Of a stretch of DNA of 64,000 nt, positions 55,020 through 64,000 are shown one piece after another; position 1 is the stretch's first letter, and every line of letters starts with the position of its first letter. Location: the NCBI GenBank assembly GCA_944472135.2, contig OX235262.1, positions 170,313,509 through 170,377,508 of the forward strand. The letters run 5' to 3'. Both the position numbers and the translations under genes were made by a program. The notes under the pieces are model-generated. The model had not been told where the DNA came from, ran no database searches, and saw only the letters and a program-made list of their open reading frames with translations. Source of the stretch: Trichobilharzia regenti (lineage: Eukaryota > Platyhelminthes > Trematoda > Strigeidida > Schistosomatidae).

Positions 55020-55620
55020 AGTACATGTTTGGGCACTATTCCGCTTCAGTTGCACCCAAATACCGAGTGCTGTCAAACTTCAAGAGCTCCGCAGAACCAG
55101 TTAAAAAGTGATTCCCAAAGAACAAGTTGGATATCGTTTAGGTTTCGGATGCATCTATTACGTGTCCACCCTCTGTCAGTTATCATGTGCAATGCAGGTC
55201 AGCAATTGTTGTATTTCCTGATGCTAGAGTTGCTTTCGATTCATTGGACTGGATTACTATTTAGTATAGTTTCTTCGACAGGAATGTCCCTAAACTTTAA
55301 GTGTAAGCACATTTAAAAAATTATATAAAAACATAAAGAATGCTGGTATACAATCAACTATCACCGATTTTCTCAACCAGCAGTGGGGTTAGACAAGGTA
55401 GTTGATCTCGCAATTTCTATTAAACTGTGCCACCGATGACTATGTGAAAACAGGATGTGCGTGGTAATGGTATGTAATTTACCTGAACAAAGAATTCTAC
55501 CTTCAGTGTGAGAACAATACGCGACAACACAAATTACACTTATTCGGTTAACATTTAGGCGTTTCAACAAATACGTGCTTTGCACCGACCAAGCGCAACC
55601 ACGACATTAGTTTAGCCTTC
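55020..55620 (+). pseudogene. Old RTE-like relic
   Basis: Across frames one can read AIVVFPDARVAFDSLDW (RT motif A-like), KNAGIQSTITDFLNQQWG (palm block before motif B) and a GVRQGS-like phrase near 55390. The order fits an RTE reverse transcriptase but the sequence is badly decayed, and it is not close to family A or B here. Confidence 0.5.
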
Positions 55621-56915
55621 AAATGTCAGGTTCATAACAACTATGAAATCTGACCTCTCTAAGCTGCTGATATGTAGCAAGCGAACATCTGGTGACGCCA
55701 ACTCCGTAGGATCGCTGGTACCCGACGTCACCGTGAGTAATCTTTATCTACAAAGACAGTTTGGACAGGACATAGACGGTCTTTCAATGTCACCTTGAAA
55801 TACCAACCTCAGCAACTTGGTTACATATTACGAAAATCGTCCCAGAGTCATCTATATGAATCACTGTTAGCTAGCCCCGGGACCGAATGAAGAAAGCAGA
55901 AATTGTTAACGTATGTTGTGGTGTCATAAGATAAAAAACAGTAGCATTGGGCTAACGTTTATTCTCGCATCACGACTACCTAAGTAGCGTCTGACTGATA
56001 ATATGGCTCAGTAACTCAAGATTTCATCAGAAATGAAATCAGCAACGAACATGTTGCACTTCTCTACTTTTTCTGAAAGTAAGATGAAGTAATGAATCCT
56101 CCTTTGAATGCTTTCAATAAGTGTACTTTTTGTTAACCTTTTGTCATTAAGTATTTTGCTTCGCTTTATTATTCTGTGTTGCGCATTCCTTGATGCCCAC
56201 AGTGTATCAGGTGTGTTGAAAATAAGAGCTTCAGGTGATAATGGCGTAAATCAAAGAATAAGGACCGCTTCATCAATGGCTCATTGAAATCTGTTATGTA
56301 AACCATAAATCGAATCGGCTGGAGTGGTAATTCAACAATTAGCCCTGAACTTGTGTGCAGTCAGTCGAATTGATTGAGTTAGAAATTAAGTAATGCGAAT
56401 GTCTATTGATTATATTCATTATTTAAATGATTAATATTGTGGTACTTTTGTTGGAAAACTACAACACTTTCGACCCGAACTCCTACTATACACGGTAATG
56501 GTGCCCACTTAAACTTACAAACGAGTATATTGTAACGTGAAGGAATAGCAAACCAACACAGACTCATATCGCTAATATACGCAAATAGTCACGAGTCACT
56601 TTAGGCTTCATTCATTCGCTCTTCAATGGTGGTTCCCAACTACGTACATGGGTTTAACTAATATTAAGACTTGTGGAATGTTTAGAACCAGGCAACTTTT
56701 TCCCGACCTCATTCCAGTGTGTTATTAGTAGTAAAATGCTTCCACCTGACAGACAACGCCTCTTACTCAACTCAGTCAATAAAGGTGCATAATCTAACTG
56801 GCTTGACTTTACCAGTTATTCATATAGCGTCAAGTAAACACGTAAACAAAACTGTAACTTCCTTACGCAATGACGTATAACTCCGAATAGCAGTAAAAGT
56901 AGGGAAGACGACCAT
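55621..56915. other. Unassigned intronic DNA
   Basis: No motif, repeat or exon supported. Confidence 0.4.
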
Positions 56916-56922
56916 CATACCA

Positions 56923-57634
56923 CACATCTATCTGTCTGTCTGTCTGGATTCAACATAGAACTTGGCACCGGAGTGCAGCACTTCGAGTTGCCACGTTCCA
57001 AATACCACACAAAGGTAGACAAGAAGATGAGTGAAGAGAATGAATACAGTCTGACAAGTATAAGAGTGAAACAGAATGAGTAATGGTAGAAAGAAATATG
57101 AAAGATTACAGAGACTGAATACATCTGCGCTGGCCATTGACAACGATGAGTTTGAGCCATGTCACCATTTATTGTCTCCAGCCATTGATTCCTAGAGTCC
57201 CGAGGGCCCCAACTCGGAAGTCTGCATCTCCCTGCCTGACTCAGTTTAACTGTCAAGGATTTCATGGATTGATGAGGCCATGTTTTTGTTTGGCCACCAC
57301 TTACTCTTTTCCAACCTGCACCTATATCAGCTAGTAATGCCCATCGTCGGGGGAGGCGATGGTTAGGCATGCGCAGCACGTGACCGACCTAGTCATCTCA
57401 ATCTATGTAACTTTATAGCCTCGTCGATTGATTTTCCCTCTTTGCCCAACACTCTACGCCTAACGTCAACATTACTTACCTTATTAAACCACCTAACGTG
57501 AGACAGAGATCGCAGACATCTATGATCGAAAGCAGTCAACCTTTTCATGTCTTCAACTCGTATTGGCCATGTTTCAGAGCTATGGAGAAGGACGGAGCGA
57601 ACTGCTGAGCAGTACACACGTCCCTTGGTTGATA
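56923..57634 (-). pseudogene. Older family A RTE copy, 3' half (left of the nested insertion)
   Basis: Minus-strand frames encode LSTKGRVYCSAVRSVLL, SSETWPIRVEDMKRLTAF, HRCLRSLSHVRWFNKVSN and (second frame) HRLPRR and GWGPRDSRN. They run through the 3' UTR to an ACAG-type tail whose complement is at 56928-56946. The other half of the same copy continues at 61160. It was cut in two by the younger element between them. Confidence 0.85.
57622..57634. repeat. Target-site duplication, left copy
   Basis: cccttggttgata, repeated at 61160-61172. It lies in the STKG codons of the older antisense copy. Confidence 0.9.
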
Positions 57635-60600
57635 AATCTTGTGTGATAAATCTGCTACTGAGACACACAAAACAACAAAGAACAAACAAAAGCAGGCCGC
57701 GTGTGACCGGCCTCAAGCAGTTGTCCCCTGGGCTCTGCGGTCACGCAACCAACTTCCACGGTGTGGGCAGCCGGGAAGTAACAATCGCCCTCACAATCCG
57801 AAATGCACACGAAACCTCTCTATTACTCACTCATCTTTGTCTTCATCTTCATCTCTATCATCTTGCCTTCCTTCCACTGATGCAACTCCTCGACTTGATA
57901 GCTCTCCACTTCCTCTCCACTCTGCGTCCACTAAAAACGATGGAAGCCAAAAAACCACCACCGACAGCCTCTTAAAGCCGCGCCACCAATTTCATATAGG
58001 AGCTCTTAATGTTAGGACACTTTGCCAAATAGGACAACAAGCATCACTAGCCAAGACCCTGGCATCACGAGCCATTGATGTATGCTGTGTTTCAGAAACA
58101 CGCATACAAGACCCAAGTGTGGTTATTCACCTAACCCCACCTGGCCAACAGGTTGAATCTGCAAAATTCACCTTGAGGGTGTCAGGAGATGCCACAGCTA
58201 GTTCACGAGGATTAGCTGGCGTAGGGATAGCTTTGAGTACTAGGGCAGAAAAGACATTGCTTGACTGGATCCCGGTAGATAGCCGAATGTGTGCTGTCCG
58301 CCTGAACGGATCAGTAAGAAGGAGGAAGGACTGCACTACTCGCCGATGCCTTTTCGTAATCTCCGCCTACGCCCCCACTGACTGCAGTTCAGATGAAACG
58401 AAGGATGAGTTCTACCAAAAGCTGTCTAGTTTGGTGAGAAAGGCTAAACGCTCAGACATAGTCGTTCTAGCTGGTGACTTTAACGCTCAAGTAGGGAAAT
58501 TGTGTCAATCTGAGAAGGATGTCGGTGGCACCTATGGAGTTCCGTGCCAGCGAACCGACAACGGTGACCGTCTCCTACAGTTCTGCTCTGATAATCATTT
58601 GTTTCTTGTAAGCACTAACTTCAAACACAAGGAGAGACACTGTTTGACTTGGAGACCCCCTTCATCAAACCAACGCTGGACACAAATAGACCACATAGCA
58701 ATAAGCTATCGTTGGCGTGGGTCGGTAGGAGATTGTCGCTCCTTCTGGAACACGTGCGTAGATACCGACCATGCACTGGTCCGCGCTCGGGTGTGCTTAC
58801 GACTGAACGGACGTAGGAAACAGCTGGCGGTAAAACCATCACGTCCCCAGCTCGATCAGGAAACTAAATCCGTATTTGAGGAAGAACTAGCTAAACACAT
58901 ATCTGTGTTCGACAGCTGTGCTCACCCTGAAGAAGCTTGGAAAAATATCCAGGCAGCCATAGATACAGCTGTAAAAGCTGTGAATAAGGTAAACCCAAAG
59001 GTGAGTAAAAACCACTGGATCTCCACCGCCTCATCCGAACTGATAGATGCTAGAAGACTTATTCCGGCGAGCTCCGAATTCAATGAGGAGCGAAAGCTGC
59101 ACAAGAGGAAACTTACGAAAAGTCTCCGCAAGGACCGTGAACAGTGGTGGGCGACAAAAGCCAAAGAGATGGAGAAAGCTTCGAGGATAGGCAACACCAG
59201 GCAACTCTTTGGACTCATCAGGGAAACGGGTGGGAGAAGACAAATCATTAGTGAGACAATCTCGGAAAAAAATGGCACTATAATTAGCTCACAGGATAGA
59301 CGACTGGATCGTTGGAAAGAGCATTATGAGGAGCAGTTTAATTTGCCCACAGCCACGCTCAACCTTCCGAGCATCCAACACCTCCCTGAATGGGATATAG
59401 ACACAGGTCCTCCGTCACTAACTGAGGTTACTAAAGCTGTCACCAATCTGAAACTAGGCAAAGCAGCGGGACCTGATGGAATGACTCCAGAGGTATTTAA
59501 GTACGGTGGAGACAGCTTACTGTCCGGATTAACTGAGGTACTAGGCAGCGTCTGGGAATCAGAAGAAGTCCCATCGGGTTGGTGTAAGTCACTGATTATC
59601 CCCATATACAAGAAGGGAGACAAGTCTTCCTGTGATAATCACAGAGGGATTAGCTTGACTAATATAGTATCTAAAGTCTTAGGCTCAATAATCATGCGTA
59701 GACTGAGTGGTGCTCGGGAAGCACAAACACGAGAGAGCCAGGCAGGCTTTAGACCAGGAAGAGGGTGTATTGATCATATCTTCACCCTCCGACAGATTCT
59801 AGAACATAGGCATTCCTACCGGCGTCCAACAGTCATTATATTTCTTGACCTAAAGGCAGCATTCGACTCTGTCGATCGGGAAGTTCTCTGGAGATGCTTG
59901 GCTGTAAAGGGAATTCCGAGAAAATATATTGCACTGATTAAGGCACTCTATTCGTACTCATACAGCCAGGTGAGGGCTTACGGCGAGCTGTCATCTGAAC
60001 TGATGACGACCAGTGGTGTCCGTCAAGGATGCCCATTATCTCCTTTTCTATTCAACTTCATCATAGATGTGTTAATGGACTTAACCCTAGGTGACTTCAG
60101 CGACTCAGGGATTGACTTGCTACCTGGGAATAATCTCGTTGACTTGGAATATGCAGACGATATAGTCCTTCTAGGCGAAGACGCTGACGAAATGCAGAGT
60201 CTTCTAAACACCTTGAACCGCAATCTACGAATGTTTGGCATGCGATTCGCTCCCGCCAAATGCAAGATGATGTTACAGGACTGGACTACATCGACGCCTA
60301 GTTTAAAAATAGGAAGTGAAGTGGTAGAGCACGTTGACCGCTTCACTTATTTGGGAAGTACCATCAGCCCCAACGGGCTGATCTCTGACGAAATCTCAGC
60401 ACGAATACAAGGGGCTCGTTTCGCATTTGTTAGTTTACGCCGACTCTGGCGTAGACGAGATGTTCGACTATCGACCAAAGGGCGGGTGTACTGCTCATCA
60501 GTCCGCTCCGTCCTCCTTTATGGTTGTGAGACCTGGCCACTGAGAGTGGAAGACATGAAAAGACTAGCTGTCTTTGATCATAGGTGCCTGCGTTCTATTT

Positions 60601-61159
60601 CCCGTGTAAAGTGGCATAATAAGGTGAGCAACATGGAGGTTAGGCGTAGAGTTCTAGGTAAACAGGGGAAATCAATCGACGAAGTCGTGAAGCTACAAAG
60701 ACTGAGATGGTTAGGACATGTGTTACGTATGCCAAGCCATCGCCTCCCTCGACGAGCAATGTTAGCGGATATAGGGTCAGGCTGGAAAAAAGCTAGCGGC
60801 GGTCAAACAAAAACTTGGCATCAGTCAATGAAATCCACAACAGTTGGTCTAAGCCACGTAGGAAGGTGTAGACTTCCAGGCTGGGGTCCTCGGGACGGTA
60901 AAAATCTATGGTTGGAAACAATTGGTGACATGGCTCAAAATCGTTCTCAGTGGCGCAGATGCATCCACTCCCTGTGACTTATGATCTTCAATGAAACTGT
61001 TTTGTATTTCTTTATTACTCCTTTGTCTCACACCTCTGCTCACTGTTTCTATTTGCTTTTCTTGTACTTTCTTCTCTTGCTTCGCGTGCTACACGGAATG
61101 TGGCGACTTGAACTTCCGCACATTTGTGCAAAGTTCTATGTCGAAAACAGACAGACAGA
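57635..61159 (+). mobile_element. Nearly intact RTE-like retrotransposon ('family A')
   Basis: 3525 bp bounded by a 12-13-bp target duplication. It consists of one long open frame, a ~180-bp 3' UTR and a short ACAG repeat tail (61147-61159), the kind of simple-repeat tail common in RTE elements. There is almost no 5' UTR: the frame is open within a few bases of the left boundary, so the copy is probably slightly 5'-truncated. It sits inside an older relative in opposite orientation, which in turn would lie in a Rab1 intron. Among schistosome families it is of the RTE (SR2-like) type; exact family not established. Confidence 0.85.
57639..60977 (+). CDS. Endonuclease-reverse transcriptase polyprotein (RTE-like)
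   Basis: 1112 codons without a stop. Residues 1-115: Ser/Thr-rich leader. 119-390: apurinic-type endonuclease with ALNVRTL (Asn 124), SETR (Glu 153), AYAP, LAGDFNAQVG (Asp 280, Asn 282), DHIAIS and TDHALVR (catalytic His). 600-860: reverse transcriptase with GKAAGPDGMTPE, GFRPGRGC, motif A IIFLDLKAAFDS (Asp 737), motif B SGVRQGCPLSPFLFN and motif C LEYADDIVLL (Asp 840-841). 860-1112: thumb and C-terminal region (STKGRVYC, LLYGCETWPLR, RLRWLGHVLRM, GWGPRD). All catalytic residues look present. It would nick DNA and prime reverse transcription of its own RNA in the nucleus. Oddity: the listed start codon at 57639 is TTG. The first ATG is residue 217, inside the endonuclease, so the natural start is missing or non-AUG. 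Confidence 0.88.
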   Translation: MCDKSATETHKTTKNKQKQAACDRPQAVVPWALRSRNQLPRCGQPGSNNRPHNPKCTRNLSITHSSLSSSSSLSSCLPSTDATPRLDSSPLPLHSASTKNDGSQKTTTDSLLKPRHQFHIGALNVRTLCQIGQQASLAKTLASRAIDVCCVSETRIQDPSVVIHLTPPGQQVESAKFTLRVSGDATASSRGLAGVGIALSTRAEKTLLDWIPVDSRMCAVRLNGSVRRRKDCTTRRCLFVISAYAPTDCSSDETKDEFYQKLSSLVRKAKRSDIVVLAGDFNAQVGKLCQSEKDVGGTYGVPCQRTDNGDRLLQFCSDNHLFLVSTNFKHKERHCLTWRPPSSNQRWTQIDHIAISYRWRGSVGDCRSFWNTCVDTDHALVRARVCLRLNGRRKQLAVKPSRPQLDQETKSVFEEELAKHISVFDSCAHPEEAWKNIQAAIDTAVKAVNKVNPKVSKNHWISTASSELIDARRLIPASSEFNEERKLHKRKLTKSLRKDREQWWATKAKEMEKASRIGNTRQLFGLIRETGGRRQIISETISEKNGTIISSQDRRLDRWKEHYEEQFNLPTATLNLPSIQHLPEWDIDTGPPSLTEVTKAVTNLKLGKAAGPDGMTPEVFKYGGDSLLSGLTEVLGSVWESEEVPSGWCKSLIIPIYKKGDKSSCDNHRGISLTNIVSKVLGSIIMRRLSGAREAQTRESQAGFRPGRGCIDHIFTLRQILEHRHSYRRPTVIIFLDLKAAFDSVDREVLWRCLAVKGIPRKYIALIKALYSYSYSQVRAYGELSSELMTTSGVRQGCPLSPFLFNFIIDVLMDLTLGDFSDSGIDLLPGNNLVDLEYADDIVLLGEDADEMQSLLNTLNRNLRMFGMRFAPAKCKMMLQDWTTSTPSLKIGSEVVEHVDRFTYLGSTISPNGLISDEISARIQGARFAFVSLRRLWRRRDVRLSTKGRVYCSSVRSVLLYGCETWPLRVEDMKRLAVFDHRCLRSISRVKWHNKVSNMEVRRRVLGKQGKSIDEVVKLQRLRWLGHVLRMPSHRLPRRAMLADIGSGWKKASGGQTKTWHQSMKSTTVGLSHVGRCRLPGWGPRDGKNLWLETIGDMAQNRSQWRRCIHSL

Positions 61160-61172
61160 CCCTTGGTTGATA
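61160..61172. repeat. Target-site duplication, right copy
   Basis: cccttggttgata; the first C may belong to the ACAG tail, so the duplication is 12 or 13 bp. Confidence 0.9.
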
Positions 61173-61667
61173 GCCGAATGTCACGCCGACGCCAGAGATG
61201 GTGTAAGTTAGCGAAAGCAGCTCGAGCTTTTTGGATCCGTGGTGAGATTTCGTCGCCAATCAGTCCGTTGTTGCTGATAGCTGATACAGCTTCCCAAATA
61301 GGTGAAGTGGTGGTTAACATGTTCTATCACTTCACTCCCTATCACTAATCTAGAAGTTGACGTAGTCCAGTCTTGTAACAGCATCTTACACTTTGCAGGG
61401 GCGAATCGCATGCCAAACATACGAAGACTGCTGCTCAAGGTGTTCAGAAGACTCTGCATTTTGTCATCATCCTCCCCTAACAGGACTATGTCATCTGCAT
61501 ATTCTAAGTCCATAAGACTATCCTCTGGTAACAAGTCGATTCCTAAGTCATTACGTTCAGTTAAGGATACTTCTATCAGCATATCTACGATGAAGTTAAA
61601 CAGAAATGGGGAAAGTGGACATCCCTGTCGGACACCACTGGTTGTTACCAATTGTTACCATCTATAG
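61160..61667 (-). pseudogene. Older family A RTE copy, RT part (right of the nested insertion)
   Basis: The minus-strand frame begins at TTSGVRQGCPLSPFLFNFIVDML (motif B) and continues LEYADDIVLLGEDDDKMQSL (motif C), MRFAPAKCKMLLQDW and FTYLG. After a shift come GLIGDEISPRIQKARAAF and DIRLSTKG, where the younger element interrupts. The 5' truncation is at about 61665. Together with 56923-57634 this reconstitutes one ~1.2-kb antisense copy. Confidence 0.85.
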
Positions 61668-62125
61668 TTAGAACTACAGATAATCACCTGAATCATAGGT
61701 GAGCATTCGTATTGACCTGAAGACTTGGTTAGCACTACACTGCATGTACAAAGATAAAATGCACAGCACATCTGGAAGAAGTCTTTCAGGCCAAAAAGCA
61801 ATTTTTCCACAAGTCTGACCCTTTCGTGTCTTTTGTAACTGCTAAATAAAACACTAGAGGCAAGTAGAAACGCGAGACACTTATGTCATGTTGAGTTCTA
61901 ACTCTTACAGTTAGCACAGTACACCTTAAATTCAGTAGTCCGTATTCTATGTCTCCGTTATATGAGACTAGTAAAGTGTCTACATCTGAATGGTCTTAAT
62001 ACAGTATATTTAAAAGTGATTGACCGTAATATCACTCGGAAATATTGAATGGAAATTCGAAGTACACCAGTTATAAGCAAAACTGTAACCTGTTCAAATG
62101 TAAACATGTTACTTGACTTAGTAAA
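61668..62125. other. Unassigned spacer
   Basis: No motif seen. Confidence 0.4.
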
Positions 62126-62129
62126 AGTA

Positions 62130-62850
62130 GGACTTAATCACTTGTCTTAGCTCTTCAACCCTTTCTGGAACTGCCGCAGCGTCCAACATTTGTCGCATCC
62201 TTTGTATTTATGTCGGCATTTGACTGTCGACCGAGAGGTGCTATGCTGAATACGTTTGGTGGGATCTAAATACTTTTAACAAGCACTCCCCCACGTCGAA
62301 ATGGTGCTGTGCATCGACGAATACCTTAACAGCAATCCGTACACTTGTTGACTATCTCCATCTGGGAAGTGCACCAGTCATAATGGACTAGTTGGTGGCG
62401 AAATATTAGGGGATACTGAAGGCTTGTTGGGCATTTGTCAACCTGTTACCTTCAGGACTGATGTGAAGCCCAACTACCCATCAATGGAAGTGTGCTGTGC
62501 AGCACTTCGCCCTATCTTATTTGATAGCTGTTAGACGTAGTCATTGAAAGTGAAGGATGTGAAGCCGATCAGTTTTTAATCATATTTGCAGCGTTTAACT
62601 TCTCTTAGGCAGTCCAATACAGTGACTGATAATTAGGTAAGGCGTGACATCAACAGATGGGGTTATGAAGCTCAACTGATATAGATAGCGAAACCATGTT
62701 ACGCATATTGAGTCATTGCTTTCCTTGACGAGCAATAATAGCTGTAATAGGTATATGTCGGAAAGAGTAGGGGAGATCAGATCAAAAGATACTTTCAGTC
62801 CATGAGAATTTGTAATATCGATCCAAGCCACATAGATGCGGAGACTGTTT
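62130..62850 (+). pseudogene. Decayed family A-like RTE relic
   Basis: At 62200-62245 gcatttgactgtcgaccgag parallels the motif A-VDRE stretch. At 62670-62770 catgttacgcatattgagtc and ttgacgagcaata parallel the HVLRMPSH..RRAM region, followed by a GWKK-like phrase. The distance between them implies large deletions. No frame is kept. Confidence 0.5.
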
Positions 62851-64000
62851 GACTGAGGTAATTCGGATGCTAAGAGCCAATGGTGGGGTAGCTCAAATTT
62901 GTCAGTAATGACAATGCATTCGTTCTTCGTCAGCACCTGGATTCCGGAAATCTCAACGGGTTTGCTCTATTTTCCCTTCCAGATATGACACCTTTGCTGG
63001 TACATTACGTAACATTTTAAGTCAAAATTTCAAAGGACCGAGTGCATAGTGTGTACTCAATGGACATAAACTCTGGTTGCACTGCAGAAACACTGAAGTG
63101 CACCAAAAGGTGAGTGAAAACATTGAAAATAGTAGAACTGCACACCAACCGGACAGGAGATACGAATTTCAAGCAGGAGTCGAGGACAGATGTATAATAT
63201 CCGGCAATGTTAACTGTTACAGAAAACATCAACGCGCAACAACAAGGTGATCTCAACACAACCAATCACAACACCACTTGGCATCACTGTGGAATGACCG
63301 TAAAAAGACAACTAAAAAATTACTTTGCTGGTCAGTGCTGCTGCGTGAGAAACTGTAACTTACAGCAGTCTGTTGACTAGCCTCAAACATCCAGAACCAC
63401 TTATTCAACAACCAGACATACTACGCGACCGTCAGACAGACATGTTTGAGTCAAGGAACCAGGTCTTCGCTAAAAGCAACCGGCTATGGGTAGTGACTAA
63501 ACTACAGCTGTTTGGCTTCTTTACGTACAGTATCGAATGTCTACTAACCGTAAATCCAGAATTTTCCACGTTGGAAATCAAAAGTTGACCTGAACATAGA
63601 AAAGCTAGAAAGAAAGATTTAACTGTGAGAAGAGTTTCACTGGAATACTTCTTGAAACCAGTCATCCAAGGTTTGAGTAGAACTTCTACACGAACAAGAA
63701 GCCGAATGAATGATCTGTACAGTGATATACTTTGTCGCATTATCTCGAGTCAAAGCTGAATATGATTACTTCCAGGTGAATATTTCAAATGGCACACTTG
63801 TACACTGATCAATGTAGTGGAACTAGTGCCAGTGTGGTCAGATTCATGGAAAACAGGCCAATAAATGTACATATGGTATAGCTAGTCTAAACCAATAACA
63901 TTAAGTTAGTTTGATTCAACTATCTGTGGTGTTAAGAATCATCCTTAACGCCGTATTGTGCCACTGAAGTTAAGACATGGATTCCTCCTCAATACAAGAC
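62851..64000. other. Unassigned sequence at the right edge
   Basis: The minus-strand frame 63432-63740 (102 codons) and the plus-strand frame 63373-63588 overlap and neither shows a domain. Missing Rab1 exons were looked for here (P-loop, DTAGQE) and not found. Confidence 0.4.

Noticed and set aside
62595..62936. 113-codon minus-strand frame
   Set aside because: The plus strand matches a decayed RTE C-terminal region, so this is a chance frame opposite a relic.
54216..64000. Search for the upstream Rab1 exons (P-loop GDSGVGK, DTAGQE, YYRGA)
   Set aside because: No minus-strand match was found by eye; they are assumed to lie outside the window.

Overview
This is a eukaryotic, intron- and repeat-dominated window. 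It most likely comes from a schistosomatid blood fluke (Schistosoma or a close relative). Three things support that. Many short interspersed repeats have a tRNA-like head followed by a hammerhead-ribozyme-like module of the Smalpha type. Penelope-like, CR1-like and RTE-like retroelements dominate, a combination known from schistosome genomes. The only host gene recognised, a Rab GTPase, is split by large introns full of these repeats. Assignments rest on motifs read by eye; no database search was run.

Host gene. Two exons on the minus strand, 54084-54215 and 49210-49398, encode the C-terminal half of a Rab1-like small GTPase. The guanine-binding motifs NKxD and ETSAK and a C-terminal prenylation Cys-Cys are present. 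The intron between them is about 4.7 kb. The upstream exons (P-loop, switches) are not seen and probably lie beyond base 64000, so everything from 54216 rightwards would be intronic. No other host exon was recognised with confidence.

Repeats, left to right. 0-6 kb: head-to-head Smalpha-like SINEs, a Penelope-like (PLE) endonuclease fragment and a decayed LINE ('family D', RT domain through 3' end). 6-13 kb: an RTE-like fragment ('family B'), then PLE pieces with repeats in direct and inverted orientation. 14-17 kb: a CR1-like LINE (one stop, one frameshift) among tRNA-derived SINEs ('SINE B') and an unclassified repeat ('X'). 17-25 kb: Smalpha-type hammerhead relics, family B LINE copies, a long inverted repeat and two solo LTRs with 4-bp target duplications. 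25-46 kb: dense nested PLE, RTE-like and SINE copies, including three near-identical family B copies and three further PLE fragments flanked by inverted repeats. 46-57 kb: sparser repeats and the Rab1 exons. 56.9-61.7 kb: a nearly intact RTE-like retrotransposon (57635-61159, one open frame of 1112 codons), inserted into an older antisense relative with a 12-13-bp target duplication. 62-64 kb: decayed RTE sequence and unassigned DNA.

How the parts relate. The PLE fragments retain only the 3' GIY-YIG endonuclease end and several are bounded by inverted copies of their own flanking repeat. SINE B shares the last ~18 bases of its body with the family B LINE, suggesting it borrows that machinery. 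The RTE-like element at 57.6-61.2 kb is the only one here whose endonuclease and reverse transcriptase are both uninterrupted.
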